DNA from: Umbilicaria muhlenbergii
Lineage: Eukaryota > Ascomycota > Lecanoromycetes > Umbilicariales > Umbilicariaceae
Direction of reading: 5' to 3'
Length of the DNA: 64,000 nucleotides
Assembly: GCA_000611775.1 (NCBI GenBank)
Contig: KK106981.1
Location: 4,156,927 to 4,220,926, forward strand
Position numbers and translations under genes: made by a program. Below are positions 21,663-34,297 of this stretch, one piece after another (position 1 is the first letter of the stretch; each line of letters opens with the position of its first letter). The notes below the pieces were generated by a model. That model had not been told where the DNA came from. It did not search any database and saw only the letters and a program-made list of their open reading frames with translations.

Positions 21663-23033
21663 TGTGAGTGAGTACGAGTGCAAGTGCGAGTACGGGGGCG
21701 AGCTACTCCGCGTAGAGTGGGACAATACTGTGCGGTCATATAGCTGAAGAGAACATCTTTGAGGCACACCTGATACCTGTTCATCAGGCGCGTCCAACAA
21801 TTGGCTTCTTTGCGATTTCTCTGGTGACAGATGGATGAGGCCCTTCGTGGGGTCTACCGGGTACGCTGGCCGCTGTGTCTCCCCAGGATACCTCACCATG
21901 CATAGGACCATGCGCGATTCGGGAACGTGCAAGCCCACCAGCACATGTGAGTGCAGGGAGCGCAGCAAGTGCATTCCTTATCCCTATCTCTGGGAAAGCA
22001 GTATGTTCCGAACCATACAGATGGACCAACGGATTCGTGCGGTCAATAAACTCGAAACAAGCCGAGCCAGCTGCATCTGCACCTACCCATTTGACCATGC
22101 GGCACTGCCCTCGGCGACTGAATGAGGCAAGACAGTCGATCTGCTTGACGCTCGCACGCTTTCTTCTGAGTAAAGCTTCCTCGCCTCTTTCTACCTCTGA
22201 ATGTGATCATTGACATTCCCGGAAGCCTTCGCAGCGCCCTCCAGCGGAATCAGGTAACTGTCCCACGCCGGCTCGGCAGGAAAGGTATAAAAACGATGGT
22301 TCACACTGAGACTCGCATGGAGGGTCTGTGCCCACGTCTCCATGGGTGGCACTCGATCTGGTATTCAAATTGGTCGTGCTTCCATGGCCTATAGCTCTGG
22401 ACTACCCTATGGGCCATGGGCTGGGGGCTGGCCAAGGGCTGGTCGAGTGCTAGCCGTGACACGTAGCGATCCGGGCTAAGGTGCTCCAAACCATGAAATC
22501 CCATCCCAGCTTCCGGATACACAATCGCATCGGACAGGAAGTAAAAGTACGGTAATGTGGCAGGACTCCTGGTTTAGTCGCGCGACCCAAGGAGTTCTCG
22601 TCCTCTTCCTTAGCCCTTTGGACCCCTGCGATTTGCATCGACGAGGGATGCCTTGGCTGGCGCCGCGGGGACGTCACGTCCAGATGAGACCCGTCACACA
22701 GCGAATTGTTAGTGATTCCTGATCAGCGCTATTATATCATGCCTTTGTAGAACCTTTGTTGGACACGGGGCCAACATTCCGCGGGGGAACGGTCCAGCAG
22801 TCAGCACTATATACGGGGAATGTTTTCTGATCCGCGATCTGATTTGCCTCTAGCTCCGGATGGTCAGTGTGGCGGTTCCGGCCTCCTGGGCTCCATCTGC
22901 CAGAATCCTACGCCATTACCAGTTTCGCGGGTCCCTTCCTTTCGCATCCGGCAGCGGAAGGCCGCCGTTTGCGATGTGGGAGGGCCATTCGAGAAGGCAC
23001 AGGAAATGACACCCCCACCGTGCGCGCAATGCC

Positions 23034-23059
23034 CCGCAGCTGCTGTGTAACAGCTGCGG
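23034..23059. other. Perfect 9-bp inverted repeat (possible hairpin)
   Basis: CCGCAGCTG at 23034-23042 and CAGCTGCGG at 23051-23059 are perfect reverse complements with an 8-nt loop. There is no T-tract after it. It may be a protein-binding palindrome or chance in GC-rich DNA. Confidence 0.5.
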
Positions 23060-24267
23060 CGCTGCGCAGCGTCAACGTCTGCCTTTGGACACCAATGCTG
23101 CTGCCAGCGACGGCATCAGATCACTTCTCACGTCTGATCCCGACATGCAGCAATAGTACCGATCAACGCAGAGATAGCACTCTGATCGTCGGAATACCTC
23201 AGACCGTATCGAACTCGTCCTTCCCATATAAACACTAACCCCAAGGCTTGCAGCCTCACATGACCAACGATTGACGAGACTTCTCTCTTGATGCTGAGGA
23301 GATTGGACATTGAACTGTTGGTGATACTACAACAATTCCGTGGCGGCAAATGCGGGGCCCATTACTCGTGATATCCTGGATGAAAGGAGAACGGGGCCAA
23401 TCCTTTGTAGTTGCCTGCATAACTTATCCGCCTCCAGCAGGGCCCCCCTTGAACGGCGCTCAATCCCCTCGAGAAGGCGGGCCATGTATTCCGTACCTTA
23501 GCTTCGAGCTTGATTCAGGGATCTTCGGCTGGACCAAAATTCCCCTGTGGCAAGGAAATGAGACAGATGCTGCGTGGCTGCCTGTCACTGTACGTAGGGC
23601 CTTTAGGACACCCGTGAGCCGCGGGTGGCCATGCACGAGGCTTTTTGCTGCAATGCACATATCTTGCAGGCGGCCGTTACCTTGTCGGCCATTTCGAGAC
23701 GTCGAACAGACGATCTGGAACTGTTGAACATTGGCCTCTCCGCATGCGGACCGAGCCAGCATGGACGGAGAGTTGTGATATCCCCGGTGCAGAACTCGCC
23801 GCGCCGAGTGTCTGTGTTTCCTGTCTCGTCAACACCCTCACCCCGCGCCCTCGGCGGTGTTCCAGCGTCGAGGCAGGACAGCACGGCGAATCAGGTCCCA
23901 TGCTTCGAGGGAGAATTAAGGGAACGGGAGAAGGTTCTTGGCGTGGTTGGGGCCTGAGGGGCCTCATCTGAGTCCTGACTCCTGCCTGCCCGAGAGCTCT
24001 TCCTTGTTCGCCAAGCCACCGACCCGCCAAAATGGAACCGACGGAATGCCTCTACCTGGGCACGCTGGGCTGCAACATGCTGCAACATGCCTGCAAAGCC
24101 TGTCTGACTCTGGCCAGGCTGGCAGCGAACGCTAAGGACTTGCTGTGCTTCACCTGGAGCATGGGTGCATGCAATGTGCCGTAACTGCAGCAGTGCAATC
24201 GTTCAACATCAATTGAGAAACCCAATTGGGAAACCAAATTAAGGACGACGCGATCAAACACTCCACC

Positions 24268-25650
24268 ATGAGAGCCGCCCACGTGCTGGCAGACGCGTCG
24301 CTGTCGCTGCCCCCCGACTCATACATCTACAGCATTCTTGATACGAACGATAGGGCCTCTAACCTTGCCGCCATCTCCTCGGATGATTCGCTACGTATCT
24401 TCAGTCCCGAGACTTTACTGCTAGTCTCGGGTGGGAAGTTTGAAAAAGTTCATGAAGGCGTGACTTGCGTCAGGACACTCAATGATAACGGTCATACGTT
24501 AGCAACAGCTGGTAGAGACGGCTTGGTCCATGGTTGGGACAAGCGCACTGGTCAGAAGGTTTTCAGTCTCAAAGACGGTGCGGAACGGTCCTGTTTGCAA
24601 TCACAACGTAGCTGGTTTGAGGAGTCTGATGAAACTCGGCGTTAGGAACGAGTTCGCCTTACTTGGCTCTTGACCGCTGCCCTCACAACACTACTCTAGC
24701 AGCAGGCACAGAATTAAATAATTCACAAGCTACCGTGGTGATTTGGTAGGTCTGCCGACTGTCTGCATACTGTTAAAGAGAGCTGCTGACTGACGTAGGG
24801 ACTATAGATCTCCGGGCAACCCCGTTTTACAATACGTTGAAAGTCACAACGATGATGTCACAGAAGTATTCTTGTTTCTCTTCAGGACTTATGTTCTTAT
24901 TCCAACTGTATTATTGACTTCTGGTAGTTGCGATATCATCCTGCCAAACCCGCCATGCTCCTGTCGGGAAGCACGGATGGTCTGGTCAACCTTTACGATA
25001 CTAGTATCAGCGACGAGGATGATGCCCTTTACCAGGTGATGAACCATGGCGCCTCAATCAGTCATGCAGGATTTCTTTCCGAAACCGAGATCTTCGTGTT
25101 GAGCCATGATGAGATGCTTTCGATTTATCGTCTTACAGGGCCAGACAATGCCAGCCCCGAAACACCTCCTGCCGCGTTCGGGGATGTCAGACCGCAGCTC
25201 AAGTGTGAGTATGTGGTCGATCTACTTTCGACAGGTGGCCAGGCAGTACTGGGAGCGGGGACCCATAGGTACGATGCAATGGCCTCCTAAGTGTGATCTT
25301 ATGTGTTAGGACTAATGCTGGCTAGCGAGCAACGACTTGACATTGTTCCATTGAACTTTCAACTGCAATGGGCCTTTGACGAAGGTAATGCTATACGACT
25401 AGCAGGTGCACACGGACAAGAGATTGTACGATCCTTGTATATTAATGACAAAGTAGGTTCACAAGAATATTCCTAGTAGTGTGGTTCTAATCCTATATAG
25501 TCCAGTATAATCTATACAGCAGGAGAAGATGGACTGGTGAAAGCCTGGAGAACGGTAGAAGATGTCGGACCCGCAGACCAGGTGGAGCCCAGCAAGAAGA
25601 AGCGGAAGAAGGAGGTTGGCTCGAAAGAAGCCAGATTCAAGCCCTATTAG
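24268..25650 (+). CDS. WD40-repeat protein, WDR89-like
   Basis: This is a beta-propeller scaffold of the WDR89 type, whose cellular role is poorly known. Six exons fit in phase: 24268-24577, 24646-24745, 24799-24865, 24928-25268, 25326-25452 and 25501-25650, giving 364 aa. WD-like repeats include NLAAISSDDSLRIFS, TLATAGRDGLVHGWDKRTG, TTLAAGTELNNSQATVVIWDYRSPG at an exon junction, MLLSGSTDGLVNLYDT and IIYTAGEDGLVKAWR. The C-terminus is a basic tail (SKKKRKKEVGSK) that may be a nuclear localisation signal. An in-frame ATG at 24226 would add 14 residues; 24268 begins directly at the usual MRAAHVLADAS-like start, so I prefer it. Exon 5 begins after the AG at 25325, because the earlier AG leads to a stop. 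Confidence 0.88.
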
Positions 25651-25952
25651 AAACTCCCAGTGTACAAAACTAGGAACCGTCATGCACTACTATGTGCACT
25701 TCTGGAATATTGCGTTTAGTGTGGTTGGTCGTTGAAAAGAGTTCACGATGGGGGATTGCTTGTAGTTAATCAGCTCTAGCCAATGATAATACAGCACGTC
25801 CAGTAAGCATTGGTAGGTACACAACGTTCTTTCCGCATTCGACAGCAACATCATAATTATCTCATTGCGTTTCACCTCTCACAAAATACTAAGTCCACCT
25901 TCAATACCCATTGAATACAACCTCAAGTTATTTATTCCATTGCGGCTACAAC

Positions 25953-26793
25953 ATGGATCAAAATCAGCCTCTCCGTGGCAGTTGCTCTTGCGGCAGAAAT
26001 CACTACGACATTATCATTCCCTCCAATGCCAGTAATATCGCCCGAATCCTCTTCCACGACAATAACGATCAGCGTACGCTACTTGATCCTTTCATCGGGT
26101 CTCCTCTCGCTTCAGCCCTGGGTTCCACCCGCCCAAAATCTACTGAATCTCCACTATCACGGCCTAGCTGACTCTCGATTCCGGGTAGGCCGTGCAAACT
26201 CCACATTACTTCCAACCTCCCTCCGTATACCCCTCTCATGGCTCCATAGCACGACATATGCTTTCTATCCCGACGAGACTCATTCGAGTATTCGCCGCGT
26301 CTTTACACCGCAACATGCGCCTCAGACCAAGAGACATTTCTGCGGTTTCTGCGGCACTACGCTTACGCATTGGAGTGAAGAGCGTGCCGAAGAGGCCGAC
26401 CTAGTCGATGTGAATCTCGAGAGCTTGAACCAGAGTAGCTTAGGCAGGCTGGGTGAAGGCATCTGGGAAGGGGTATTGCCCATTGAGCGGGAACAGCAAC
26501 AGGTGGAGGGCACCGAGAAGACGGCGGAAGATTTGACAAGTACAAGCCAGGGGAGAGAAGTGAGGGGTGTCCCGTGGTTCGAAGAGATGGTGGAGGGAAG
26601 CGCGTTGGGTAGGATCAGACGGAGAAGGGGAGGGGAGACTAGTCAGGACGGGAGGACAAGAGTAGAGTGGGAGGTGGTGGAATTTGATGGGGGTGAAGAC
26701 GACGGTAGTAGTGGAGCGGCAGGTGCTGCGAAGCGCAAAATTGGAGACGTCGGGGATGGAGATGAGCTTCTCATGAGAGGCGGTCGTGCGTGA
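25953..26793 (+). CDS. GFA-domain (CENP-V/GFA) zinc-binding protein
   Basis: GFA-family proteins bind zinc through paired Cys motifs; some act on S-hydroxymethylglutathione, but most fungal members have no known substrate. Exons 25953-26073 and 26168-26793 join in phase, giving 248 aa. The first Cys motif is GSCSCGRNHYDI near residue 10 and the second is FCGFCGTTLTHW. YAFYPDETHSSIRRVFTP between them is typical of the fungal subgroup. The C-terminal 120 residues are Glu/Gly-rich and not conserved in obvious motifs. The intron (26074-26167) uses donor GTACGC and acceptor CCTAG. Composition of the coding strand turns from C-rich to G-rich after about 26390. Confidence 0.85.
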
Positions 26794-27624
26794 CCCTGTC
26801 AAAGGGCTACAAGATCAAATTAAACGCTTTCTGACCTTAGCGATACATTTGCATGACGGAGCTAGGGCACAAGGCTTGGCGTTGTTTCAGTTGAAGATAA
26901 GTCATGAAGTTCTTCTCTGTTTGCAAATACCTTCGGTCCCATTGCTGTAATGGCACTGCATGCCCAATGAACGATAATGCAATTGCTAGAATCCATGGTG
27001 AAACCTTGCCATTTCGACTACAAACAGGACCCGGTTCGATCAAGACTTCTTCAAGTCCACTAAGCTGAACCTCTAAACAGCAACGAAGGGAATTGATGTG
27101 GCAAAAATATCTGGAATGAGATGTCGGTACAAGCCTCGCAGGCCATCTCCAGCATCTAGTGGTTCGGTGTGGACTTGTAGGGTATGTGACATTGGATGGC
27201 TATGGTACCTGGTGGCTCCCCCATCATACTACCACGCTCGCCATCAAGCACTGATGAATGGTGGACACGGTTTCTCGCTTCGAGGCAGTGAATGAATGAC
27301 GCGTTAGGTGAAAAATCGTGTTTACTCAACCTGTTGTTGTTTGGTCTTTAGGTATAAAGTCGCGGAAACTCTTTGTCCACCACACCCACAACCCAACAAC
27401 CACTGTCATGGCTCAAGTGCTGCTACGCTGACGGCATCCAAGTATCGTTTTGCTCATCACACTGTGCTCTAGGCACGACTGCCATTTCGACATTGCTTTC
27501 AGCTCTATCAAGACCGCCTTCCAGGTCACTCCTTTGCAAGCCGTGCAACACTCCACTCGTGCCCTCCTTTGCATAGGTCGCTCGGAGTAACATACTTGCT
27601 TCCTTTCAATTCTCAGCAGTCAAG
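26794..27624. other. Intergenic, promoter of the Ser/Thr-rich gene
   Basis: The 831 bp contain no supported gene. The part from about 27440 to 27620 is pyrimidine-rich and looks like promoter plus 5' leader of the following gene. Confidence 0.45.
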
Positions 27625-30600
27625 ATGGGTACACTATCTGACATCACGGCGAATGCCAACAACATCAGCAATCGCAAACATCGGTCCACCTATTCCAAGG
27701 TACAGGAAGCCCTAGAAACCCCTGCTAGCGCCAAGGTATCATCTACAACCCCGCGATTCATGTCTCCTACAATCGCGTCTAGTCAGCAAGGCACAACACC
27801 ATCGGCTGACAAAGGTGGTCGCATCTGTACACCCACGTCGATCTCTTCCTCCAAAGCGAGAAGCAGCAGCTGGATGGCATCAGCTGTTAGACGCGTCGGT
27901 ATCAGCCGCATGAGTGATAGTACACCTCGTACGAGTGATGGTACACCTCGCACAAAGAAAGAATGCTCCCCTAAGAAAACCAAGAACCTAATCGTTCCAG
28001 ACAAGGTATTTCCATTGCGTTATGTTCACAGTGGCTGGGTAACTAAAGATTGCACAGCTTGCAACGCGCTCAGATATCCAGCTCCCAGATACGCCGCCAA
28101 ACGATGATGTTTCTAAGAAAGCGCTTCCGTCTGAGAAACCACTTCCTAGCCCTCCTTTGGCTCAATTGGTCACTGGGAGCCCAATCAAAGAAGCTCGTTC
28201 CCTTATTGACGCGAGTGAAAAGCCGTTGCGCCGTTCTCCACCGGGCAAACCTCATCAGGAGGAAGAATGGCCGGTCTTGTTCCCAGAGAAGCCCACCACT
28301 CCTACGACATTGAGAGAAATGCATAGTCAGGATAGTCACAAGCTGATGATGAGGTTAACGTCCCGTGTCACGGAGAGATATCTAGCATTTACTAACGTTC
28401 AGGGCAGCTCGGCAAAAGTTGAACTCAATTCAACGAAGAAGTCATCCTCGGTGCAGTCCATCCAGCGCAAGCCCGTATCCACAGAAGAACCTTTGAGAAA
28501 AGTATCTATCTCGCTCAAGCAACAAAATCCAAATGACCAGGCCTCTTCTATCGCCCGCGATGGTCCCAACGCTTCTGCTACAGCAGCCACAACTTTAATG
28601 GTCAGTGAGGAAAAGCCGGATTTCGATCTCTCTGCAAGTGCTTCAGCGTTAGAGAAATCTGCACAAGAGTCCAAGAAGTTTCCCGAGCCACGTCCTACGA
28701 GAACATCGTCTCTACGCGCCCGTATTTCAACTGGTAACCTCACCACGAACACGAAAGTCGTTGGCTTCACTGACTTCACTACTATCAAAGAAGGCTCTGG
28801 CATTACAGAGCAAGGTACTTTACGGATCTCCAGTGATAGCCGTCCCTACTCAAATAGTCCTCTCTCTGCCGCACTAGGGAAGAAGCCATCGCTGGGACCA
28901 ATTCGCGCAAACCGAGCTCCTGCAAAATTCGTTGCGGGCAGTCGACGACCAGCGGTACCACATCGACCTAGTAGCCGAGGCAGCTTTCGGGGGGACGCGT
29001 ATGATCGAAATACGGCCGACGGTACCTGTCCCCCAAGTCGTAATGCACCGGATGTACCAGCTAGCAAGATCTGCGAACTTGAAGTTGCGAAAGGTCCCAA
29101 AGCACAATCCGAGCCCGCAGGCCCAGAACAGCGTCAGAGTTCGATCCCAGTTATTCGCGGAGCTGTCCGTAGCACTGCAGATCATGGCGAAGACGAATCT
29201 GATATCATCAAGCTCGCACCAACAGCCGTTCCAGATGCTAAGCACCACCATCGAAAAGGATTCGATGTTTTTGAAGATCGAAAGTTGGCCACGTCTGGTG
29301 CTACAGTGGCGTCTGTAGTATCTGATGCACCGTCTAAGCGGAATCAAGGTCAAGTACTTCTTTCAAAGGGCAAGAAAGCTGAGGAGAACCCCATGCTCGA
29401 AGCTGGTAGTGAATCGCCTCGTAGCAGCTATCAGATCAAGCGACTCTCCATGACATCTCCTGAACATGGACCAACTCTTCGGATCTCGCCGTCTGCCGAG
29501 AGACTCATCATGGGCAAGGACACTGGCAAGGAGAATCAACAAAAGCAGAGCAAGGATCTACGCCGCGCCGTAGTTACTAACGAGCTTCGAAAGACCGCCA
29601 CGGACACTGGACTTATTTCAGGGATCAGAAAGCATGAAGTCCTTCCGCACACGAGCGTTAGCCTTCTCCAGTCTCGATCTCGTGTCTACATCGTGGATGA
29701 CGATGTTGAACAAATGAACGAAGAGAGGACAGCTACCAATCATGCATTGCCCACAAACCACCTCGACTCGGCGTGTCCCGGTCCTAAAAACACCGAGTCC
29801 TCGAGCAATGACGACCCTTTCTTCGACGCCCAGTCCCATCTTTCCCTTCATGGCAGCGCAAACGTCGGAGCATGCCCTGCCGGTGCTGTCGTTAGTGTTG
29901 GTATCGGCACTAGCACTGAAACACCAAAGGACGTCCAACACATCATTTCTATGGATGAAGCTTCGTGGATCTCTCCGATGTCCAAGAAGGTCAGTAGCAT
30001 AAGCTTGAGCGATGCTATGCCAGTCACTCCAGCATTTTTGACTGTCTCAATGCTGGAGCACGTTCACAATTCTGTTCCAACGGAAAGTCTCGCGGATCTT
30101 GCTCACACGATCGAACGTGCCCAGAGCTCGTTGGAGGCCGAGCTTGACGGTGCGATCATTCCCAAGAAACTGTTACCTACACCAGAATATCACGATCAGG
30201 ATCGCCCGAGCACCTCCCCCGGCGACTTTCCTCCTCGAAGCTCGTCTCGCACGCAAGCTCCTGATTATACTGTGATCGCCTTAACCAACAACAGCCCCCC
30301 AGGATTACCTCCGAATGCCGCAAAGCGTCTGTCCAAGGACTTCAGAACTCGCCAGAACAAACTTGGTGCGGAGTTCGGCTGGGGATCCGAGCAGTTGGAC
30401 TTCACCAATCCAAATGCCAAGCGCCATTCTACCGCCCACGAATCTAACAAGTCTCAAGGGTCCTACTCTAAGGGAGTACTTTCTAACTTCCGTGATCTTT
30501 TCCACAAGCGTTCTGGTGAAACTCCAGAGCTAAGATCTTCTATCAAAACGACCAAAAATGGCAAGGGTAAAGTCTCGATTACCTCCACTGGAAGCCCCTT

Positions 30601-31042
30601 TCCACCGATGTCCGAAGTCCACCCTATCCACCGCCCAACGCTCGCTTCGACTTCGAAGAGTCGCGCCGCCACTTCCATCGATAAGAGGACCCCGCTCCGC
30701 TCTTACTATTCTCCCAGCCGCAACATTGGTTCAAGTAATGCGACTCCGGCCTTCCAGTCCCCCATCCCGACTGAAATTTGCTCTACCACTTCTCTTGCCA
30801 TGCAGGTAATTGACTCTGCTCGTCTAGAGACTTCGAGCCCGAAGAGAGAGAGACTATTGGAGCTGGGCCGGATCCTGGTGGATACGCTTGCTCAGGCAAG
30901 AGAGGCGGAAAAAGCAATGGAGGAGGCCAAGCACGCAGCTAGGAGGGCGGAGGTTTCGTATGTGCTTTGCAGGAAGAGTGTGAGCGACGTTGCGAAGTGT
31001 GTTGAGAAGTTGGGAAAGGATTCTCGCCTTGGAAGATTGTGA
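27625..31042 (+). CDS. Hypothetical 1,121-aa Ser/Thr-rich protein with C-terminal helix
   Basis: The family is not recognised. Exons 27625-28005 and 28058-31042 join in phase (VPDK/LATRSD). The protein is rich in Ser, Thr, Pro and Lys and is predicted disordered for nearly all its length, with many S/T-P sites (for example SDSTPRTSDGTPRTKK), which suggests control by proline-directed kinases. The only region likely to be helical is the last 75 residues, with RERLLELGRILVDTLAQARE and EKAMEEAKHAARRAEVSY; this could be a coiled coil for dimerisation. Such architecture is common for cytoskeletal or cell-cycle proteins in fungi, but I cannot assign a function. Confidence 0.82.
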
Positions 31043-31860
31043 TGGCAGGTACCAGGAAATGTGATGTGTGATCGACGCTTTCACCAACGAAACTTCACAC
31101 AAAGAGGCGGATGGTACAGTACAGGATCTATGCCACGTTTCCTGGCCTCGCCGGGTCTTTTGTCTTAACGAGGGGCATTACGCTGGTCTTTAAGCCATCT
31201 TGGACAATGATGATCTCCGTTGGTTGGACGTGCTCTAGTACTCACCAAAGTTGCGAGGACGGCCCTTCCATCTCACCGTTGGAAAGGTGGCTTTCCACTT
31301 GTCTTCATACATCCTTCTTCATTCATCCGAAGAGGCACTGATCACTTTCAATTCTTATGGACCGGGTATTCTAGCTAGCTAGCAAGCAAACATCCGAGTC
31401 CAGATTGCATTTTGTACTTTAGAATTCAAGCTGGAAGCAATGAAAGTATTTTACATGAAGCTATTGCTGTGTAGTTCCGATATCTGAAAGCAGTATCATA
31501 GAATGCTATCTTGAGTGACTGCATCTCTTGCCAATGCTGCAGGCATACCAGCAAGTTGATAACGAAAAGGCACTTTTAAGCAAACAAGGGGGCAGATGCA
31601 AGTTCTCTAATGACTTCTAGTGTAGCATCTGCGCAGCTTGAAACTTGCTTGGCAGTCAAAACACATTTCGACAGCGCGCCTGGCTGCTGAAAGCGATGTC
31701 TCTGTGATATGACGTAGTACGACCAGCAGTCAGGCAGTCTGGCTTCAGGCATACGCCCGAAAAGCAAGCACAGTCGCCATTCAAAAGTCCTACCAATAAA
31801 CTCATCTTGAGATATTCCACCTCGCACCTCACCGATTGAATTTGTTAGCATTGAATCATC
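31043..31860. other. Intergenic, promoter of the SRPBCC gene
   Basis: The 818 bp include a short CTAG repeat near 31371-31382. No supported gene is seen. Confidence 0.45.
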
Positions 31861-32537
31861 ATGTCCTCAAGCATCCCCACCTCGACCTCCGTGACCGAAT
31901 CAGCAGTCATCCAAGCCCAGCTCTCTCATGTCTGGCACCTGATCAAACTGCAGGACTTCCACAACTTCTGGACCAAATTATCCAAGAGTGAGCACGTCAA
32001 GGGGGCTTCCCCTGAGACGGATATCGTAAAGTGGACTTTCGAAGATGGGACTGTGCTGGATGTCAAGTTGGAGGAGCATTCGGTACGAGCCCTACTTTCT
32101 ACAACTGACGCGGAGTCTGTCATGTTGCACAGACTACATACGGATGCTGTTGGATAATCTTGATCTTGCTGTCATTTTGACCGTCGATCTTAATTGTGTT
32201 CCTTGCCATCTACCAGTCTCCATACTAACCCATCATATACAGACAATCGACCACTACATTACCTACTCTGTGATCGCCTCTTCTCCCGCCCTAACCTACT
32301 CCAGCGTCATTTCTACCATTCGCTGCTACGCTGTAACTTCGGGCGAGAATGAGGGATCGACTTTCGTGCAATGGTCTGCCCATTTCTCTTCCGACGCAGA
32401 CGCAGGTATGTACCCTTCTACTGCAACAAAGACTTAATCCTCGCTGCTGACTGAGAGTCATAGGGGTCATTGAGGATGCTCGATTCAAGCGTAAGGAGGC
32501 ACTAGCTGATTTGGCCAAAGCTGTGGTAAAGAAGTAG
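31861..32537 (+). CDS. SRPBCC/START-like (Bet v 1 fold) protein
   Basis: This is a small cytosolic lipid- or ligand-binding-type protein of the polyketide cyclase/Bet v 1 superfamily. Exons 31861-32082, 32243-32405 and 32464-32537 join in phase, giving 152 aa. Features are the N-terminal strand and helix (VTESAVIQAQLSHVWHLIKLQDF), the central strands (IVKWTFEDGTVLDVKLEEHS, HYITYSVIASSP) with YSSVISTIRCYAVT, the typical FVQWSAHFSSDADAGV strand and the C-terminal helix (RFKRKEALADLAKAV) that closes the cavity. The length fits a single domain. The ligand is unknown. The first intron is long (160 nt). Confidence 0.85.
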
Positions 32538-32897
32538 ACATTCCCAGATGTTGCATACAGTGCATCCATCCAGTATCCTTGGAGTTCTACGTCTTGTTGT
32601 ACCCTCTTCTTAAAGGCATTGCCACTGGCCGATAACTTTAGCCTGCTGGAACTAAGATAAAGATTGCAAAAGCTGTAACTTGGAGACCTTGTATATCTCT
32701 CTCTCGCTGTGAATATTGAAGTTTGCGCAACGCTATTAACATAATATATTTATCCTCGCTTAGCCCTAAAGGCACACCTCCCCGCAGCATCGCTAAAAGG
32801 TCTTAGACTACAGCGTGCTTGACCACGGTGCGCAAAAGCAGATACTGAGATTCGTTGATTACAATTACTAACAAGTCAGCACTAACAAATAATCAAC
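32538..32897. other. Intergenic, SFR1 promoter
   Basis: The 360 bp lie between two genes on the same strand. No additional feature is recognised. Confidence 0.45.
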
Positions 32898-33803
32898 ATG
32901 TCCAGTCCAGCAGCAAAGCGCCGCCGCCTTGATACCGCCTCTCGTGCGCTCTCCAAGCCTTTCAAGTCGCCTTTTCAAACCCCTCGAAAGACTAATAACG
33001 AAGCCCTTTCGCAATCACAGCAGACCATCAGCTCAGGCGTCGCAGCTTCTCAAGACCAATCCACGCCGCCAAAGTTACCAACTCAGCCTGCTCCGACCCC
33101 AACTACAACAACGCCTGCCCGTTCCCTCGCCCTAGCTCAAAGATCACACATTTCCCCTTTGTCTTCTGCGCTTACGCGCGACCCGCATCTCAACTCCCTC
33201 CAAAAGCAGCATAGTGCCCTCCTCTCGACTCTCTCTACCCTACGCGCCGAGCTCGACACTTATACTCAAGCGCTCAAGATCGAGACTTCTGGCAAAGATG
33301 TGGAACTAGAAGCCTTGATAGCCAAGTGGAAGAGCGCAAGTAGAGACGCCGCGGAGGAGATTTTTGGGGGCGTGAAGGATCGTGTTAATAGGATGGGGGG
33401 AGTGGGAGCCTGGCGAGAGAGGGAGAGGGAGGCTAAGAAGAGGTTCTCGGCATGGGATGAGGAGCCTGTGAAGAGGGAAGGCGACGGTGAGGAAGAAAAC
33501 GAGGAGAGTGGGGAGCGGAGAGAGGAGATAGAAAGCCGGAGGGAGGAGCTAGAAGGAATGGGAGAGTGCGATGAGAGGGAAGAGGGTGTGAAGCCTGCAG
33601 TTGAGGACGGGAATGATGACGATGTGGGTAGATGTTGGCTCTGGTTACGACTGACAGCTCAACGTGAGTCAGACGATCAGGATGGGGCCGTACTAATCGG
33701 TGGCTGTATTCAGGGTTTCACAATGGACATGATGCTACGAAGTTTGAATATCGAGTTAGACGTTATTGGCTTCGACAAGGAGATGCAGCGATGGATAGAT
33801 TGA
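32898..33803 (+). CDS. SFR1: Swi5-dependent recombination repair protein SFR1/MEI5-like
   Basis: Sfr1 (Mei5) pairs with Swi5/Sae3 and stimulates Rad51/Dmc1 strand exchange. The N-terminus (AKRRRLD...SKPFKSPFQTPRK) contains the FKSPF-type motif of this family. A coiled-coil centre follows (LQKQHSALLSTLSTLRAELDTY, VELEALIAKWKSASRDAAEE). The C-terminal block GFTMDMMLRSLNIELDVIGFDKE is strongly diagnostic. The whole stretch is one open frame, but I think 33624-33713 is a 90-nt intron: the acceptor ATTCAG is preceded by a perfect TACTAATC branch site and splicing joins DDD to GFTMDMM. Without splicing, 30 unconserved residues would be inserted. A Glu/Arg-rich linker precedes the last block. Confidence 0.88.
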   Translation: MSSPAAKRRRLDTASRALSKPFKSPFQTPRKTNNEALSQSQQTISSGVAASQDQSTPPKLPTQPAPTPTTTTPARSLALAQRSHISPLSSALTRDPHLNSLQKQHSALLSTLSTLRAELDTYTQALKIETSGKDVELEALIAKWKSASRDAAEEIFGGVKDRVNRMGGVGAWREREREAKKRFSAWDEEPVKREGDGEEENEESGERREEIESRREELEGMGECDEREEGVKPAVEDGNDDDVGRCWLWLRLTAQRESDDQDGAVLIGGCIQGFTMDMMLRSLNIELDVIGFDKEMQRWID

Positions 33804-34297
33804 TAGGCGTTACTCGATGCATTTAGAACTCGCTTTTGTTGTTTAATGTGTTGCTTGTGCCGTCGGAATATCCTCTCTCTCCAGCGCTCGTATTTACGTT
33901 CATGCTATTGCCTCCCTGCGATACCAATTGCGCACACGCCTCGAGCTCATTGAGGGAGTTCCTTGTCATGGGCCCCTTGTCGTGCTAGAGCCCACTTCAC
34001 CAGTTCTCAAAACGCGTTCAGCTTGAATTTAGTCACTCTGTCCGTGCTCCTCGCAAGTCTTGCGTCCCGTGCTGGCAGAGGCTGAGCTGTTGGAACATCA
34101 GTTTCACGCTCAGATCGTTGGACCACGTCAAAACCATTTGCGACCGCTGATGTGGCCATAAGGGACGACGTCTCTGCGCTACTGAAGATATATATAAATA
34201 CAGACGATTGGCGTCATGGAAGTATTCCTGCCAAAACTCGTCGTCATTGACGTCTACCAACTCGACCCACCGCATATCCACAAAACCACCCGTCAAC
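33804..34297. other. Intergenic, promoter of secreted protein A
   Basis: The 494 bp include TATATATAAATA near 34189-34200, about 100 bp before the ATG at 34298, which is a good TATA-box candidate. Confidence 0.5.
34189..34200 (+). promoter_or_regulatory. TATA-box candidate for secreted protein A
   Basis: TATATATAAATA sits 98 bp upstream of the ATG at 34298, a usual distance for a fungal TATA element plus leader. Confidence 0.45.

Larger units (their letters stand above)
20697..24267. other. 3.6-kb gene-free region with simple repeats
   Basis: I found no reading frame with family resemblance on either strand. GC content looks ordinary, so this is not an AT-rich, RIP-degraded block. It holds the GGCGAT/GGCAAT repeat at 21598-21662, a 9-bp perfect hairpin at 23034-23059 and small tandem repeats such as GCTGCAACAT near 24069-24088. 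The long leader region of WDR89 may start here. A noncoding RNA or a gene with very short exons cannot be excluded. Confidence 0.5.

Noticed and set aside
21284-21784. Several overlapping long ORFs on both strands
   Set aside because: They are kept open by the GGCGAT/GGCAAT microsatellite and are low-complexity in every frame.
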